This document shows positions 24,133 through 32,165 of a stretch of 64,000 nucleotides of DNA, piece by piece. Origin of the DNA: Rathayibacter_A sp036510655 (GTDB lineage: Bacteria > Actinomycetota > Actinomycetes > Actinomycetales > Microbacteriaceae); assembly GCA_036510655.1 (NCBI GenBank), contig DATCDQ010000008.1, positions 5,607-69,606 on the forward strand, written 5' to 3'. A program made the translations under genes and the position numbers. Each line of letters starts with the position of its first letter. Position 1 is the first letter of the stretch. A model generated the notes under the pieces. The model saw only the letters and a list, made by a program, of their open reading frames with translations, did no database searches and was not told the DNA's origin.

Positions 24133-25302
24133 GTGGCGGACAACGTACGTTTGGGCATCATTGGGCTCGGAATACAAGGGTCGATCTATGCGAGATACCT
24201 CGCCGATGCGTTGATACCAGAACTGACCCTCGGCGCCATCGCCGACACCGATCCGGCGAAAGCCGCCATCGCGGCCGCGGACTACCCGGGTGTGCCCTTC
24301 TTCGATGACTACGTCTCCCTGCTCGATTCCGGCACGGTCGACGCGGTCGTCACGACCGTTCCGCACTATTTGCACCCCCAGATCGGCATCGATGCGCTGG
24401 AACGGAGCATCCATGTGCTGATCGAGAAACCGGCCGGCGTCTACACGAAACAGGTTGCGGAACTGAACGCCTTCGCGGCGACCAAACCCGATCTGACGTT
24501 CGCCATTATGTTCAACCAGCGAAACAACCCGCTCTATCGCAGGCTCAAGGAGATTGTCGCGAACGGTGAAATCGGGGCCATCCGGCGCACCAACTGGATC
24601 ATCACCACCTGGTGGCGCACGCAGGGCTATTACGATCAGAGCGCGTGGCGCGCCACCTGGGGCGGAGAAGGCGGCGGGGTGCTGGTCAACCAGGCGCCGC
24701 ATCAACTCGATCTGTGGCAGTGGATCTGCGGCGTTCCGAAGTCCGTGTACTCCAAGGTCGCGTACGGGTTCCGCCGCGACATCGCCGTCGAAGACGAGGT
24801 GACGGCCCTCGTCGACTACGGCAACGGAGCAACCGGCGTATTCGTTACTGCCACACACGACATGATCGGCACCGACCGGCTGGAGATCCTCGGCGACCAG
24901 GGCAAGATCGTCGTCGAAGACAGCAAAACGGCGACGGTCACGCGATTCGCAAAACCCGAACGAGAACTCAGCGGCGTCCACCACGACGAGTACTTTTCCG
25001 AAGGTCGCACCGCCGCGGACTATTCCACGGAAGAGACGATCGAGTTCGAATCAGCGTGGGGCGACCAGCACGCGGGCGTATTGCAGAACTTCGCTGCGCA
25101 CATCCTGCATGGAACGCCGTTGTTCGCGCCCGGGTCCGACGGCATCATGGGTGTTCGGCTCGCCAACGCGATCCACCTCTCCAGCTGGCTCGGCAAGGAG
25201 GTTCCGCTGGATTTCGACGACGACGAGTTTCTCGCACTATTGAACGAGCGCATCCGCGATGAGGGAAAATATCCCGAATCACTGCTCCCGGTGGTCGAGT
25301 AG
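24133..25302 (+). CDS. Gfo/Idh/MocA-family oxidoreductase
   Basis: This 389-residue oxidoreductase has the Rossmann motif GIIGLGIQGSIYARYL and the conserved EKPAGVYTKQ around residue 95, followed by a long C-terminal domain with the GGVLVNQAPHQLDL motif, whose His is usually catalytic. GTG at 24133 was chosen because GGAG lies eight bases before it. It is the last gene of the beta-helix unit. The final residues Val-Val-Glu and the TAG stop come from a dispersed repeat (GTGGTCGAGTAG) that starts a large hairpin shared with the convergent gene. Confidence 0.88.
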   Translation: MADNVRLGIIGLGIQGSIYARYLADALIPELTLGAIADTDPAKAAIAAADYPGVPFFDDYVSLLDSGTVDAVVTTVPHYLHPQIGIDALERSIHVLIEKPAGVYTKQVAELNAFAATKPDLTFAIMFNQRNNPLYRRLKEIVANGEIGAIRRTNWIITTWWRTQGYYDQSAWRATWGGEGGGVLVNQAPHQLDLWQWICGVPKSVYSKVAYGFRRDIAVEDEVTALVDYGNGATGVFVTATHDMIGTDRLEILGDQGKIVVEDSKTATVTRFAKPERELSGVHHDEYFSEGRTAADYSTEETIEFESAWGDQHAGVLQNFAAHILHGTPLFAPGSDGIMGVRLANAIHLSSWLGKEVPLDFDDDEFLALLNERIRDEGKYPESLLPVVE

Positions 25303-25394
25303 CGCATGAGCGCAGCGAATACGCGTATCGAGACCCACACAGGCGTCGATGGGTCTCGATACGCCCGCTCGCTGCGCTCGCAGGCTACTCGACC
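25291..25394. repeat. Paired GGTCGAGTAGC repeats forming a bidirectional hairpin
   Basis: Two inverted copies of the repeat, each about 46 bases (GGTCGAGTAGC, GAGCGCAGCGA and GTATCGAGACCCA words), meet around a 12-base loop. The hairpin lies between two convergent genes. The TAG at each outer end is the stop codon of the gene entering from that side. Copies of the repeat occur at 9864-9931, 10693, 29000-29109, 33949-33994, 38417-38453, 42640-42684 and 54856-54953. Confidence 0.85.
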
Positions 25395-26782
25395 AACGAC
25401 TCCTGGTAGCGAAAGCTCGCGCCCTTGTGCTCGGCGGGCAGCCGGTCGCCACGTCCGTGCAGCTTCTGCCGGAGCGTACCCGGCGTGTACTCCGTCTGGT
25501 ACGCACCGCGCTTCTGCAGTTCGGGGACGACGAATTCCACAACGTCCTCGAACGTCCCGGGTGTGATGGCGTATGCAAGGTTAAAGCCGTCGACATCCGT
25601 CTCGGCCACCCACTCCTGAAGCTGGTCCGCGATCTCCGCGCCCGACCCGACGATGAACGGCCCAAGCCCGCCGATCGCACCTTGCGTGCCGATGTCGCCG
25701 ACGGTCCACTCGCCGCCGTCTTCGTTGGCTCGCTGATAGTTGGCGACGACCGACTGGATGGCGTTGCTCTTCACGTTGCCGATCGGCTCGTCCAGACCAT
25801 ACCCGGAGAGGTCGACGCCCATCCAGCCAGACATGAACGTGAGCGCACCCTCCGCGGACGCGTACGACAGATAGTCCTCGTATTTGGCCTGGGCCTTCTC
25901 GGGCGTGGCATCCGTGATGATCGTGAGCAACGTGTATATCCGCGCCGAGTAACGTCCGCGGCCGGCTGCCTCCAACGCATCCCGGATCTTCGTCACCGTT
26001 GCCTTCAGGCCTTCTTTGGTCGAGGCCGCCACGAAGATCGCCTCCGCGTTGCCGGCCGCGAACGCGATGCCGCGGGAGGATGCGCCGGCCTGGTAGATCA
26101 CCGGCGAACGCTGCGGGCTCGGCTCCGAGATGTGGATGCCGGGCACCGTGAAGTTCTTGCCGTAGTGCCCGATTTCGTGCACCTTGCTCGGGTCGGTGAA
26201 CACGCCGCTCTCACGATCGCGCACGACTGCGTCGTCTTCCCACGAGCCTTCCCACAGCTTGTAGAGCACCTCGAGGTATTCGTCCGCGTAGTCGTAGCGG
26301 TCGTCGTGCTCCAGCTGGTCGTCGTGACCCATGTTGCGCGCGGCCGACGGCAGGTAGCCGGTGACGACGTTCCACCCGATCCGCCCCTTGGTCAAGTGGT
26401 CGAGCGTGGACATCCGTCGGGCGAACGGATACGGATGCTCGTACGCCGTCCCAGCCGTCACCCCGAACCCGAGATTCTTGGTGACCAGCGCCATCGCCGA
26501 GATGAGCATCAAGGGGTCGCCGACCGGCACCTGCGCGCCGTGCTTGATCGCAGCTTCGTTGTTGCCGCCGTACACGTCGTAGGTACCGAGCACATCGGCG
26601 ATGAAGATGCCGTCGAACTTGCCGCGCTCCAACAGCTTGGCCAATTCCGTCCAGTACTCCAGGTCGGTATAGCTGGCCGACCGGTCGTCCGGATGCCGCC
26701 ACAGCCCCGAGGACTGGTGCGCGACACAGTTCATGTCGAACGCGTTGAAACGGATCTGGCGGGGCGTGTCGGTCTCAGGCAT
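25385..26782 (-). CDS. LLM-class flavin monooxygenase (NtaA/SnaA/DszA family)
   Basis: This 465-residue luciferase-like TIM-barrel monooxygenase belongs to the NtaA/SnaA/DszA/SoxA subgroup: it starts IRFNAFDMNCVAHQSSGLW and shows GKFDGIFIADVLG, YEHPYPFARRMSTLDHLTKG, RIGWNVVTGYLPSAARNMG and PVIYQAGASSRGI. It uses FMNH2 from a separate reductase and oxygen to oxidise organic compounds; the substrate is unknown. No flavin reductase lies beside it. The C-terminal residues Leu-Val-Glu and TAG stop come from the dispersed repeat. Confidence 0.9.
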   Translation of the reverse strand: MPETDTPRQIRFNAFDMNCVAHQSSGLWRHPDDRSASYTDLEYWTELAKLLERGKFDGIFIADVLGTYDVYGGNNEAAIKHGAQVPVGDPLMLISAMALVTKNLGFGVTAGTAYEHPYPFARRMSTLDHLTKGRIGWNVVTGYLPSAARNMGHDDQLEHDDRYDYADEYLEVLYKLWEGSWEDDAVVRDRESGVFTDPSKVHEIGHYGKNFTVPGIHISEPSPQRSPVIYQAGASSRGIAFAAGNAEAIFVAASTKEGLKATVTKIRDALEAAGRGRYSARIYTLLTIITDATPEKAQAKYEDYLSYASAEGALTFMSGWMGVDLSGYGLDEPIGNVKSNAIQSVVANYQRANEDGGEWTVGDIGTQGAIGGLGPFIVGSGAEIADQLQEWVAETDVDGFNLAYAITPGTFEDVVEFVVPELQKRGAYQTEYTPGTLRQKLHGRGDRLPAEHKGASFRYQESLVE

Positions 26783-26949
26783 ACGACTATGGTGAAGCCG
26801 GCCGGCGGATGCTGCGACTCGCGCCGCAACACAGCGTCACACTCGCGAGGGCGTCCGTTTCGGACGAGCGCGTCAGGTAGAACCCGCACGCTCGTCCGAA
26901 ACGGACACTGTCAGTAGGCAATCCAGGCGCGACCGAGAGTGGGCTTCGC
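26783..26949. terminator. Intergenic region with perfect 18-pair hairpin
   Basis: GTCCGTTTCGGACGAGCG at 26853-26870 is the exact reverse complement of 26889-26906, separated by 18 bases. It lies between the DUF4287 gene (upstream on the minus strand) and the LLM gene, so it could end the upstream transcript. The sequence belongs to the same family as the repeats at 105-213. Confidence 0.65.
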
Positions 26950-27522
26950 TCAGCGGTTAGCGTCGTAGGCGGCTTGCAGCCACCCGATCGTCTCGCTGTC
27001 GAAGTCATCCACGGACGCCAGGCCGAATCGCAGTGCGATCGCTACGTTGCCGAGACTCTTGGTCGGCACGAGTCGGCCGCCCGCAGCCTCGCTGCCGAGC
27101 CGCAGCCCGACATCGACGCGAGTGCGGGTGGTCGCTTGAACCACGGCGAAAGTGCGCCTGGGTGTGACCAGTGCCACATAGGTTTTGCGTGCTTGCACGC
27201 TGACGTCGCCGAAGCCGCTCACCACACCGATGACCGCATCGAAGATCGCCCGCAGCGCGGGCCGATCGACGTACTGCGCGTCGAACAGTTCGTCGGCGCT
27301 CGCAACGAGAAAATCCGGGTAGCCGAACGTCTCCCAGACCAGCAGCATCTGCGGGTATCCGCCCACCTGCTGCTCGCCCAGCCACAGGCGTAGCGCGGCC
27401 TCATCGGCGGGTGCTTGGGTCGCGATCTTCGCGTTCCACGCGTCGATTCCGGCTCCGGTCTGGCGTTCGAGCTGCGCACGGATTTTCTCGCGCATGGGCT
27501 CCCAGGTCTGTACCTCGGTCAT
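26950..27522 (-). CDS. DUF4287 / DUF5655 domain protein
   Basis: This 190-residue cytoplasmic protein joins two small domains of unknown function. The first 70 residues (TGAGIDAWNAKI, EAALRLWLGEQQVGGYPQML) match DUF4287. The rest (VQARKTYVALVTPRRTFAVV, TRTRVDVGLRLGS, DSETIGWLQAAYD) matches DUF5655, often described as possible DNA- or ligand-binding. It lies 27 bases downstream of hspR on the same strand and may be the last gene of the heat-shock operon. Confidence 0.75.
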   Translation of the reverse strand: MTEVQTWEPMREKIRAQLERQTGAGIDAWNAKIATQAPADEAALRLWLGEQQVGGYPQMLLVWETFGYPDFLVASADELFDAQYVDRPALRAIFDAVIGVVSGFGDVSVQARKTYVALVTPRRTFAVVQATTRTRVDVGLRLGSEAAGGRLVPTKSLGNVAIALRFGLASVDDFDSETIGWLQAAYDANR

Positions 27523-27549
27523 GCGTGCATCCTACGTGGCGCGCCGCGC

Positions 27550-27966
27550 CTACCGGCGGTCGAGCGGCCGCCAGACGACGATCTGGTTGCTGCGCCGCAT
27601 TCTCGTGCCGGCCTTGAGCGAGATGACCTCGCCCTCCGAGTCGGAGGCGAAGACGCGACCACCGGGCCGATGCAGCAACTCGTCGGCGAGTGCCGCCTCG
27701 AGCTCACGCACGCGCGCAGCCAGCTGCGACACCTGATTCTCGAGCTTGATGATGCGATGGATGCCTTCCAAGCTCACCCCTTCGGCGCTGAGCCGGGAGA
27801 TCTCCCGCAGTTGCACGACGTCCCGCATCGAATAACGCCGGGATTTGCCTGCGGTGCGCTGCGGCACGACCAGCCCGAGACGGTCGTACTGGCGAAGTGT
27901 CTGCGGATGCATAGCCGCGAGCTCCGCGGCGATCGCGATTGCGAACAGCGGGCTCGACTCATCCAT
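27550..27966 (-). CDS. hspR: HspR, MerR-family heat-shock repressor
   Basis: This 138-residue MerR-type regulator has the HTH segment IAAELAAMHPQTLRQYDRLG followed by the wing SRRYSMRDVVQLREI and a coiled-coil helix near residues 75-95. In actinobacteria HspR represses the dnaK operon by binding HAIR sites, with DnaK acting as co-repressor. It is encoded 21 bases after dnaJ at the end of the dnaK-grpE-dnaJ-hspR operon, the usual arrangement. Two HAIR-like sites lie ahead of dnaK. Confidence 0.95.
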   Translation of the reverse strand: MDESSPLFAIAIAAELAAMHPQTLRQYDRLGLVVPQRTAGKSRRYSMRDVVQLREISRLSAEGVSLEGIHRIIKLENQVSQLAARVRELEAALADELLHRPGGRVFASDSEGEVISLKAGTRMRRSNQIVVWRPLDRR

Positions 27967-27987
27967 CGCTGACCCCTCGTTCCATGG

Positions 27988-28977
27988 CTATCCGCGTGCT
28001 TTCGCGAGCAGTTCCTCACGCGGGTTTTCGGCGGGAATCTTCGCTTCGAATGCCTTGAGTGCTTCTTCCGCTTCCTTTGACAAATGAGACGGAACGGCCA
28101 CTTGAACGATGGCGAGCAGGTCGCCTGTGCCCTTGTCCGTGACGACGCCGCGACCCTTGACCCGCAAGATCCGGCCACTCGGAGTGCCGGCAGAGACTCG
28201 CAGTTTTACAGGGTTGCCGCCCAGAGTCGGCACCTCGATCGTCGCGCCGAGGGCTGCCTCTGCGAAGGTCACTGGTACGGTGACGCGCAGATTCAACCCG
28301 TCCCGCTCGAACACCGGATGTTTGCGCACCGTGACAGTCAACACCATGTCGCCGGGCGTTCCGCCATCGAGCGAACGGTGACCCTTGCCGCGCAGCTTGA
28401 TCTTCTGCTTGTCCGCAACACCGGCGGGAATCTTCACCTTGATCGGTTTGCCATCCGCCGCCTGCAGGGTGATGGTCTCGCCCCTGGTCGCGGTGATGAA
28501 ATCGATGGTGGTCGTCGCTGTGACATCCTGCCCGCGGGTCGGGCCGCCGTAACCGCGGTAGCCGCCGCTGGTCTGCCCGAATCGGCCGCTCCCGAACAAT
28601 CCGCCGAGCAGGTCGTCGTATTCGCCGCCGCCCTGTTGGAATGTATAGTTCTGACCGCGCGAGCCGCCGAACATGCCGCCGAAGACATCCTCGAAGCCGC
28701 CATTGCTGCCGCCGGCGCCCGGGGCTGTGAAGCGAGCGCCGGAACCCATCGCGCGAATCTGGTCGTACTCTTTGCGTTGCTCGGGATCCGAGAGCACGGA
28801 GTGCGCCTCGCTGATCTCCTTGAACTTGTTCTCTGCTGCGGCGTCGCCCGGATTGGAATCCGGGTGATATTTGCGCGCCAGCTTGCGATACGTCTTCTTC
28901 AGCTCTGCGGGCGTCACGTCTTTGGAGACGCCGAGCACCTTGTAGAAGTCCTTGTCGAACCAGTCTTGACTAGCCAC
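27988..28977 (-). CDS. dnaJ: DnaJ-type co-chaperone without zinc finger
   Basis: This 329-residue J-protein has an N-terminal J domain with the HPD motif (ARKYHPDSNPGD), a Gly/Phe-rich linker about residues 75-150 and two C-terminal substrate-binding beta domains. It lacks the CxxCxGxG repeats of the zinc finger, so it is of the CbpA/type II form often encoded beside hspR. It stimulates DnaK's ATPase and delivers unfolded clients. It sits between grpE and hspR; a repeat pair lies between it and grpE. Confidence 0.93.
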   Translation of the reverse strand: MASQDWFDKDFYKVLGVSKDVTPAELKKTYRKLARKYHPDSNPGDAAAENKFKEISEAHSVLSDPEQRKEYDQIRAMGSGARFTAPGAGGSNGGFEDVFGGMFGGSRGQNYTFQQGGGEYDDLLGGLFGSGRFGQTSGGYRGYGGPTRGQDVTATTTIDFITATRGETITLQAADGKPIKVKIPAGVADKQKIKLRGKGHRSLDGGTPGDMVLTVTVRKHPVFERDGLNLRVTVPVTFAEAALGATIEVPTLGGNPVKLRVSAGTPSGRILRVKGRGVVTDKGTGDLLAIVQVAVPSHLSKEAEEALKAFEAKIPAENPREELLAKARG

Positions 28978-28999
28978 GGCGCCTCCTTTCTGAGATTGG

Positions 29000-29109
29000 T
29001 GGTCGAGTAGCGAGGAGCAAGCGTATCGAGACCCGTATCGAGACCCCGGAATTGTTGCCTCCGGGGGTCTCGATACGGCTGCTCGCTATGCTCGCGGCCT
29101 ACTCGACCA
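29000..29109. repeat. Paired GGTCGAGTAGC repeats inside the heat-shock operon
   Basis: Two inverted copies of the dispersed repeat lie between grpE and dnaJ (GGTCGAGTAGC at 29001 and GCCTACTCGACC ending at about 29109), separated by a CGGGGTC-type second hairpin around 29042-29075. The hairpin could lower or process the downstream dnaJ-hspR message. Confidence 0.75.
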
Positions 29110-29128
29110 GCGAGACCAACGACTGCTA

Positions 29129-29797
29129 TTACTCCGGCACCGCCACGACGACCTTCGCCGCACGAACGAGCGTTGATCCCAGTTTGTACCCGGTCTCGAC
29201 GACGTCGGCAATCGTGTCCACCTCGACTCCAGGAGTCGGCTGCTGGAAGATCGCTTCGTGCAGGTTGTGGTCGAACGGCTCGCCGGCGGTGCCGAATGGC
29301 GCCAGCCCGAGCTTCTCGGCCACACCGCGCAGCTTCGCGGCAATGGTCGCGAACGCGCTTTCGCCCTCGAGATCACCGTGTTTTTCAGCACGGTCGAGGT
29401 CGTCGAGCACGGGCAGCAGAGCCTTCGCAGTCTCGGCAACCGAGCGCTCCCGCTCGACCTCACGACCGGTCTCCGTGCGCTTGCGATAGTTGGCATACTC
29501 CGCGGTCACCCGCTGCAGATCGGCGAGCCGTTCTGCAGCGAGCTCCTCAGCGGTTGCCTGGCCGGAGAGAAAGTCGAGGTCGGCATCCGAGAGCGACGTC
29601 TCGACATCCGGTCCCTCGTAGCCCTCGCCGGTATCTACGACCTGCTCGTGCTCGAGATCCGACGCGGCATCCGCGGATGCGGCATCCGGAGATGCGGCAT
29701 CCGGAGACGGACGAACCTTCCCTGTCTCGGGGTCGATGCGTCGCTTGTCGTGAACGACCGGTTCCTCGTTTTCGTTGGATTCGTCTCGCTTCGCCAT
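29129..29797 (-). CDS. grpE: GrpE nucleotide-exchange factor
   Basis: This 222-residue protein has a long acidic N-terminal region with repeated ASPDA/ASADA units, a long coiled-coil helix (AEELAAERLADLQRVTAEYA, NYRKRTETGREVE) and the C-terminal beta domain ending GYKLGSTLVRAAKVVV, all typical of GrpE. It releases ADP from DnaK. Its ATG lies two bases after the dnaK stop, so the two are cotranscribed. The acidic N-terminal repeats are encoded by repeated 'gatgcggcatccgga' units. Confidence 0.95.
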   Translation of the reverse strand: MAKRDESNENEEPVVHDKRRIDPETGKVRPSPDAASPDAASADAASDLEHEQVVDTGEGYEGPDVETSLSDADLDFLSGQATAEELAAERLADLQRVTAEYANYRKRTETGREVERERSVAETAKALLPVLDDLDRAEKHGDLEGESAFATIAAKLRGVAEKLGLAPFGTAGEPFDHNLHEAIFQQPTPGVEVDTIADVVETGYKLGSTLVRAAKVVVAVPE

Positions 29798-29799
29798 GG

Positions 29800-31677
29800 C
29801 TACTTCGCGCCCTCTTCGTCATCCACGACCTCGGCGTCGACGACATCCTCATCGGATGCCGCGTCACCGGATGCCTCGCCCTCGGGTGCAGCGCCATCAG
29901 CACTTGCTGACTTCGCGGCATCCGCCTGAGCAGAAGCATAGATCGCTTCGCCGAGCTTGCCTTGGCTGGCGGTCAGCTTGTCGAACGCGGTCTTCACCGC
30001 GCCATCGTCGTCGCCCGCGAGCGCACTCTTCAGACCATCGACATCGCCTTGCACCTCGTTCTTGACGTCCTCGGGCAGCTTGTCGGTGTTGTCCTTGATG
30101 AGCTTGTCGATCGAGTAGGCCAGCTGTTCTGCGCTGTTGCGTGTCTCAGCCGACTCGCGGCGCTTCTTGTCCTCTGCCGCGTTCTCCTCGGCCTCGCGAA
30201 CCATGCGCTCGATGTCTTCCTTCGGCAGCGAGGAGCCGCCGGTGATCGTCATCGACTGCTCCTTGCCGGTGCCCTTGTCCTTGGCGGACACGTGCACGAT
30301 CCCGTTCGCGTCGATGTCGAACGTGACCTCGACCTGCGGGATGCCGCGGGGCGCCGGGGCAATCCCGGTCAGCTCGAACGTGCCGAGCGGCTTGTTGTCT
30401 CGGGTGAACTCGCGCTCGCCCTGGAAGACCTGGATCGCGACGGACGGCTGATTGTCATCCGCAGTGGTGAATGTTTCGCTGCGCTTGGTCGGGATCGCCG
30501 TGTTGCGGTCGATCAGGCGCGTCATGATGCCGCCCTTGGTTTCGATGCCGAGCGACAGCGGGGTGACGTCGATGAGCAGAACGTCCTTGCGCTCACCGCG
30601 CAGAACGCCGGCCTGCAGTGCGGCGCCGACGGCGACGACCTCATCCGGGTTCACGCCCTTGTTCGGGTCCTTGCCGCCGGTCTCCTGCTTGACCAGCTCG
30701 GAGACCGCGGGCATGCGGGTCGAGCCGCCGACCAGAACGACGTGGGCGATGTCACTGACCTTGATGCCGGCTTCCTTGATCACGTCTTGGAACGGCTTCT
30801 TGGTGCGGTCGATCAGATCGCTGGTCATCTGCTCGAACTGGGCGCGCGACAGCGTTTCGTCGAGGTTGGCCGGGCCGTTCTCGGTCAGCGACAGGTAGGG
30901 CAGCTGGATGCTCGTCGACATACTCGACGACAGCTCCTTCTTCGCCTGCTCGGCGGCTTCCTTCAGGCGCTGCTTGGCGATCTTGTCGTTGGAGACGTCG
31001 ACACCGGTGGTGTCCTTGAACTTCTTGATCAGCCACTCGACGATGCGCTGGTCCCAGTCGTCGCCACCGAGACGGTTGTCACCGGCGGTCGAACGCACCT
31101 GGATAGTCGAGAAGTCGTCGTCCTTGCCCACCTCAAGCAGGGAGACGTCGAACGTTCCGCCACCGAGGTCGAACACCAGGATGAGCTCGTCTTCCTTGCC
31201 CTTGTCCAGCCCGTAGGCCAGCGCGGCAGCGGTCGGCTCGTTGATGATGCGCAGCACGTTGAGGCCCGCGATCTCGCCGGCTTCCTTTGTGGCCTGACGC
31301 TCGGCGTCGTTGAAGTACGCGGGAACGGTGATGACGGCATCCGTCACGGTGTCGCCGAGGTACTGCTCTGCATCTCGCTTGAGCTTGCTCAGGATGCGCG
31401 CGGAGATCTCCTGCGCCGTGTACTTCTTGCCGTCGATGTCCGCCTTCCAGTCCGTGCCCATGTGGCGCTTGACGGATGCGATCGTGTGGTCGACGTTCGT
31501 GACGGCCTGACGCTTGGCGGTTTCACCGACCAGCACTTCGCCGTCCTTCGTGAAGGCGACGACCGACGGGGTCGTGCGGAAGCCCTCCGCATTGGCGATG
31601 ACGGTCGGCTCACCGCCCTCGAGGACTGAGACCACCGAGTTGGTCGTTCCCAGGTCGATTCCTACTGCTCGTGACAT
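29800..31677 (-). CDS. dnaK: DnaK (Hsp70) chaperone
   Basis: This 625-residue Hsp70 is full length. It starts MSRAVGIDLGTTNSVVSVLE (phosphate-binding loop), has the Hsp70 signatures ILVFDLGGGTFDVSLLEVG and VVLVGGSTRMPAVSELV, the linker DVLLIDVTPLSLGIETKGG, a substrate-binding domain and an acidic Ala/Glu/Asp tail. It lacks the insertion in the ATPase domain found in many Gram-negative DnaKs. GAAAGG precedes the ATG. It is the first gene of the operon and is preceded by a promoter with two HAIR-type operators. Confidence 0.98.
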   Translation of the reverse strand: MSRAVGIDLGTTNSVVSVLEGGEPTVIANAEGFRTTPSVVAFTKDGEVLVGETAKRQAVTNVDHTIASVKRHMGTDWKADIDGKKYTAQEISARILSKLKRDAEQYLGDTVTDAVITVPAYFNDAERQATKEAGEIAGLNVLRIINEPTAAALAYGLDKGKEDELILVFDLGGGTFDVSLLEVGKDDDFSTIQVRSTAGDNRLGGDDWDQRIVEWLIKKFKDTTGVDVSNDKIAKQRLKEAAEQAKKELSSSMSTSIQLPYLSLTENGPANLDETLSRAQFEQMTSDLIDRTKKPFQDVIKEAGIKVSDIAHVVLVGGSTRMPAVSELVKQETGGKDPNKGVNPDEVVAVGAALQAGVLRGERKDVLLIDVTPLSLGIETKGGIMTRLIDRNTAIPTKRSETFTTADDNQPSVAIQVFQGEREFTRDNKPLGTFELTGIAPAPRGIPQVEVTFDIDANGIVHVSAKDKGTGKEQSMTITGGSSLPKEDIERMVREAEENAAEDKKRRESAETRNSAEQLAYSIDKLIKDNTDKLPEDVKNEVQGDVDGLKSALAGDDDGAVKTAFDKLTASQGKLGEAIYASAQADAAKSASADGAAPEGEASGDAASDEDVVDAEVVDDEEGAK

Positions 31678-31748
31678 AGTTGTTACCTTTCTGCGGGCCT
31701 TCGCCCTGACATGTTCTACGCTGACGTGATCAAAGCCTGAATGTGAGA

Positions 31749-31831
31749 GTTGAGTCTCACTGGCTCAAGTTTATCAACCGTGGATGCTGTGTCAAGTTGA
31801 AATCACGGAACTTGAGTTTACCTGTGTCAAG
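31749..31831. promoter_or_regulatory. dnaK promoter and two HAIR-type HspR operators
   Basis: The HspR (HAIR) consensus is CTTGAGT-N7-ACTCAAG. GTTGAGT-N7-GCTCAAG at 31749-31769 and CTTGAGT-N7-TGTCAAG at 31811-31831 each match 12 of 14 positions. On the minus strand TTGACA (31795-31790) and TAAACT (31773-31768), 16 bases apart, form a likely dnaK promoter whose -10 box touches the first HAIR site. The divergent toxin-antitoxin gene starts 57 bases beyond the second site. Confidence 0.8.
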
Positions 31832-31873
31832 TTTACGGATTTGCTGGGGTGCCAGCCCGAGTTGGGGCAAGTG

Positions 31874-31887
31874 CTACAATGTAGAAC
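31874..31887 (+). promoter_or_regulatory. -10 box and palindrome before the antitoxin gene
   Basis: TACAAT at 31875-31880 lies eight bases before the ATG at 31888, so a leaderless message is likely. It is embedded in CTAC-AAT-GTAG (31874-31884), a short palindrome suited to antitoxin autoregulation. Confidence 0.45.
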
Positions 31888-32163
31888 ATGACTGAGGTCG
31901 GGATTCGCGCACTCAAGCAGAACGCATCCGCGGTCGTCGCCCGGGCGAGCGCGGGCGAGACCATCACGATTACCGATAGGGGCCGACCGGTCGCCGCGTT
32001 GTCTGCGATTCCGTCATCTCGACTGCAGCAACTCGTCAGCTCGGGGCGCGCGCGCCTTCCTCGGATCAGTATCGATCAGCTGCCTGCTCCCCGGCCGATG
32101 TCACCATCGAGCACGAGCCTCTCCGATGAGCTGACAGCGATGCGAAGCGAGGAGCGGTACTGA
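31888..32163 (+). CDS. Phd/YefM-family antitoxin
   Basis: This 91-residue protein has the Phd/YefM fold start (EVGIRALKQNASAVVARASA, GETITITDRGRPVAALSAI) and a disordered Pro/Ser-rich C-terminal tail that would cover the toxin. It precedes a PIN-domain gene by two bases, forming a type II toxin-antitoxin pair. It is divergent from dnaK with HspR sites between them. Confidence 0.88.
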   Translation: MTEVGIRALKQNASAVVARASAGETITITDRGRPVAALSAIPSSRLQQLVSSGRARLPRISIDQLPAPRPMSPSSTSLSDELTAMRSEERY

Positions 32164-32165
32164 GC

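Noticed and set aside
29962..31629. Open frame of 555 residues on the plus strand opposite dnaK
   Set aside because: Antisense frames over dnaK are a familiar artefact; no ribosome site or domain is present.
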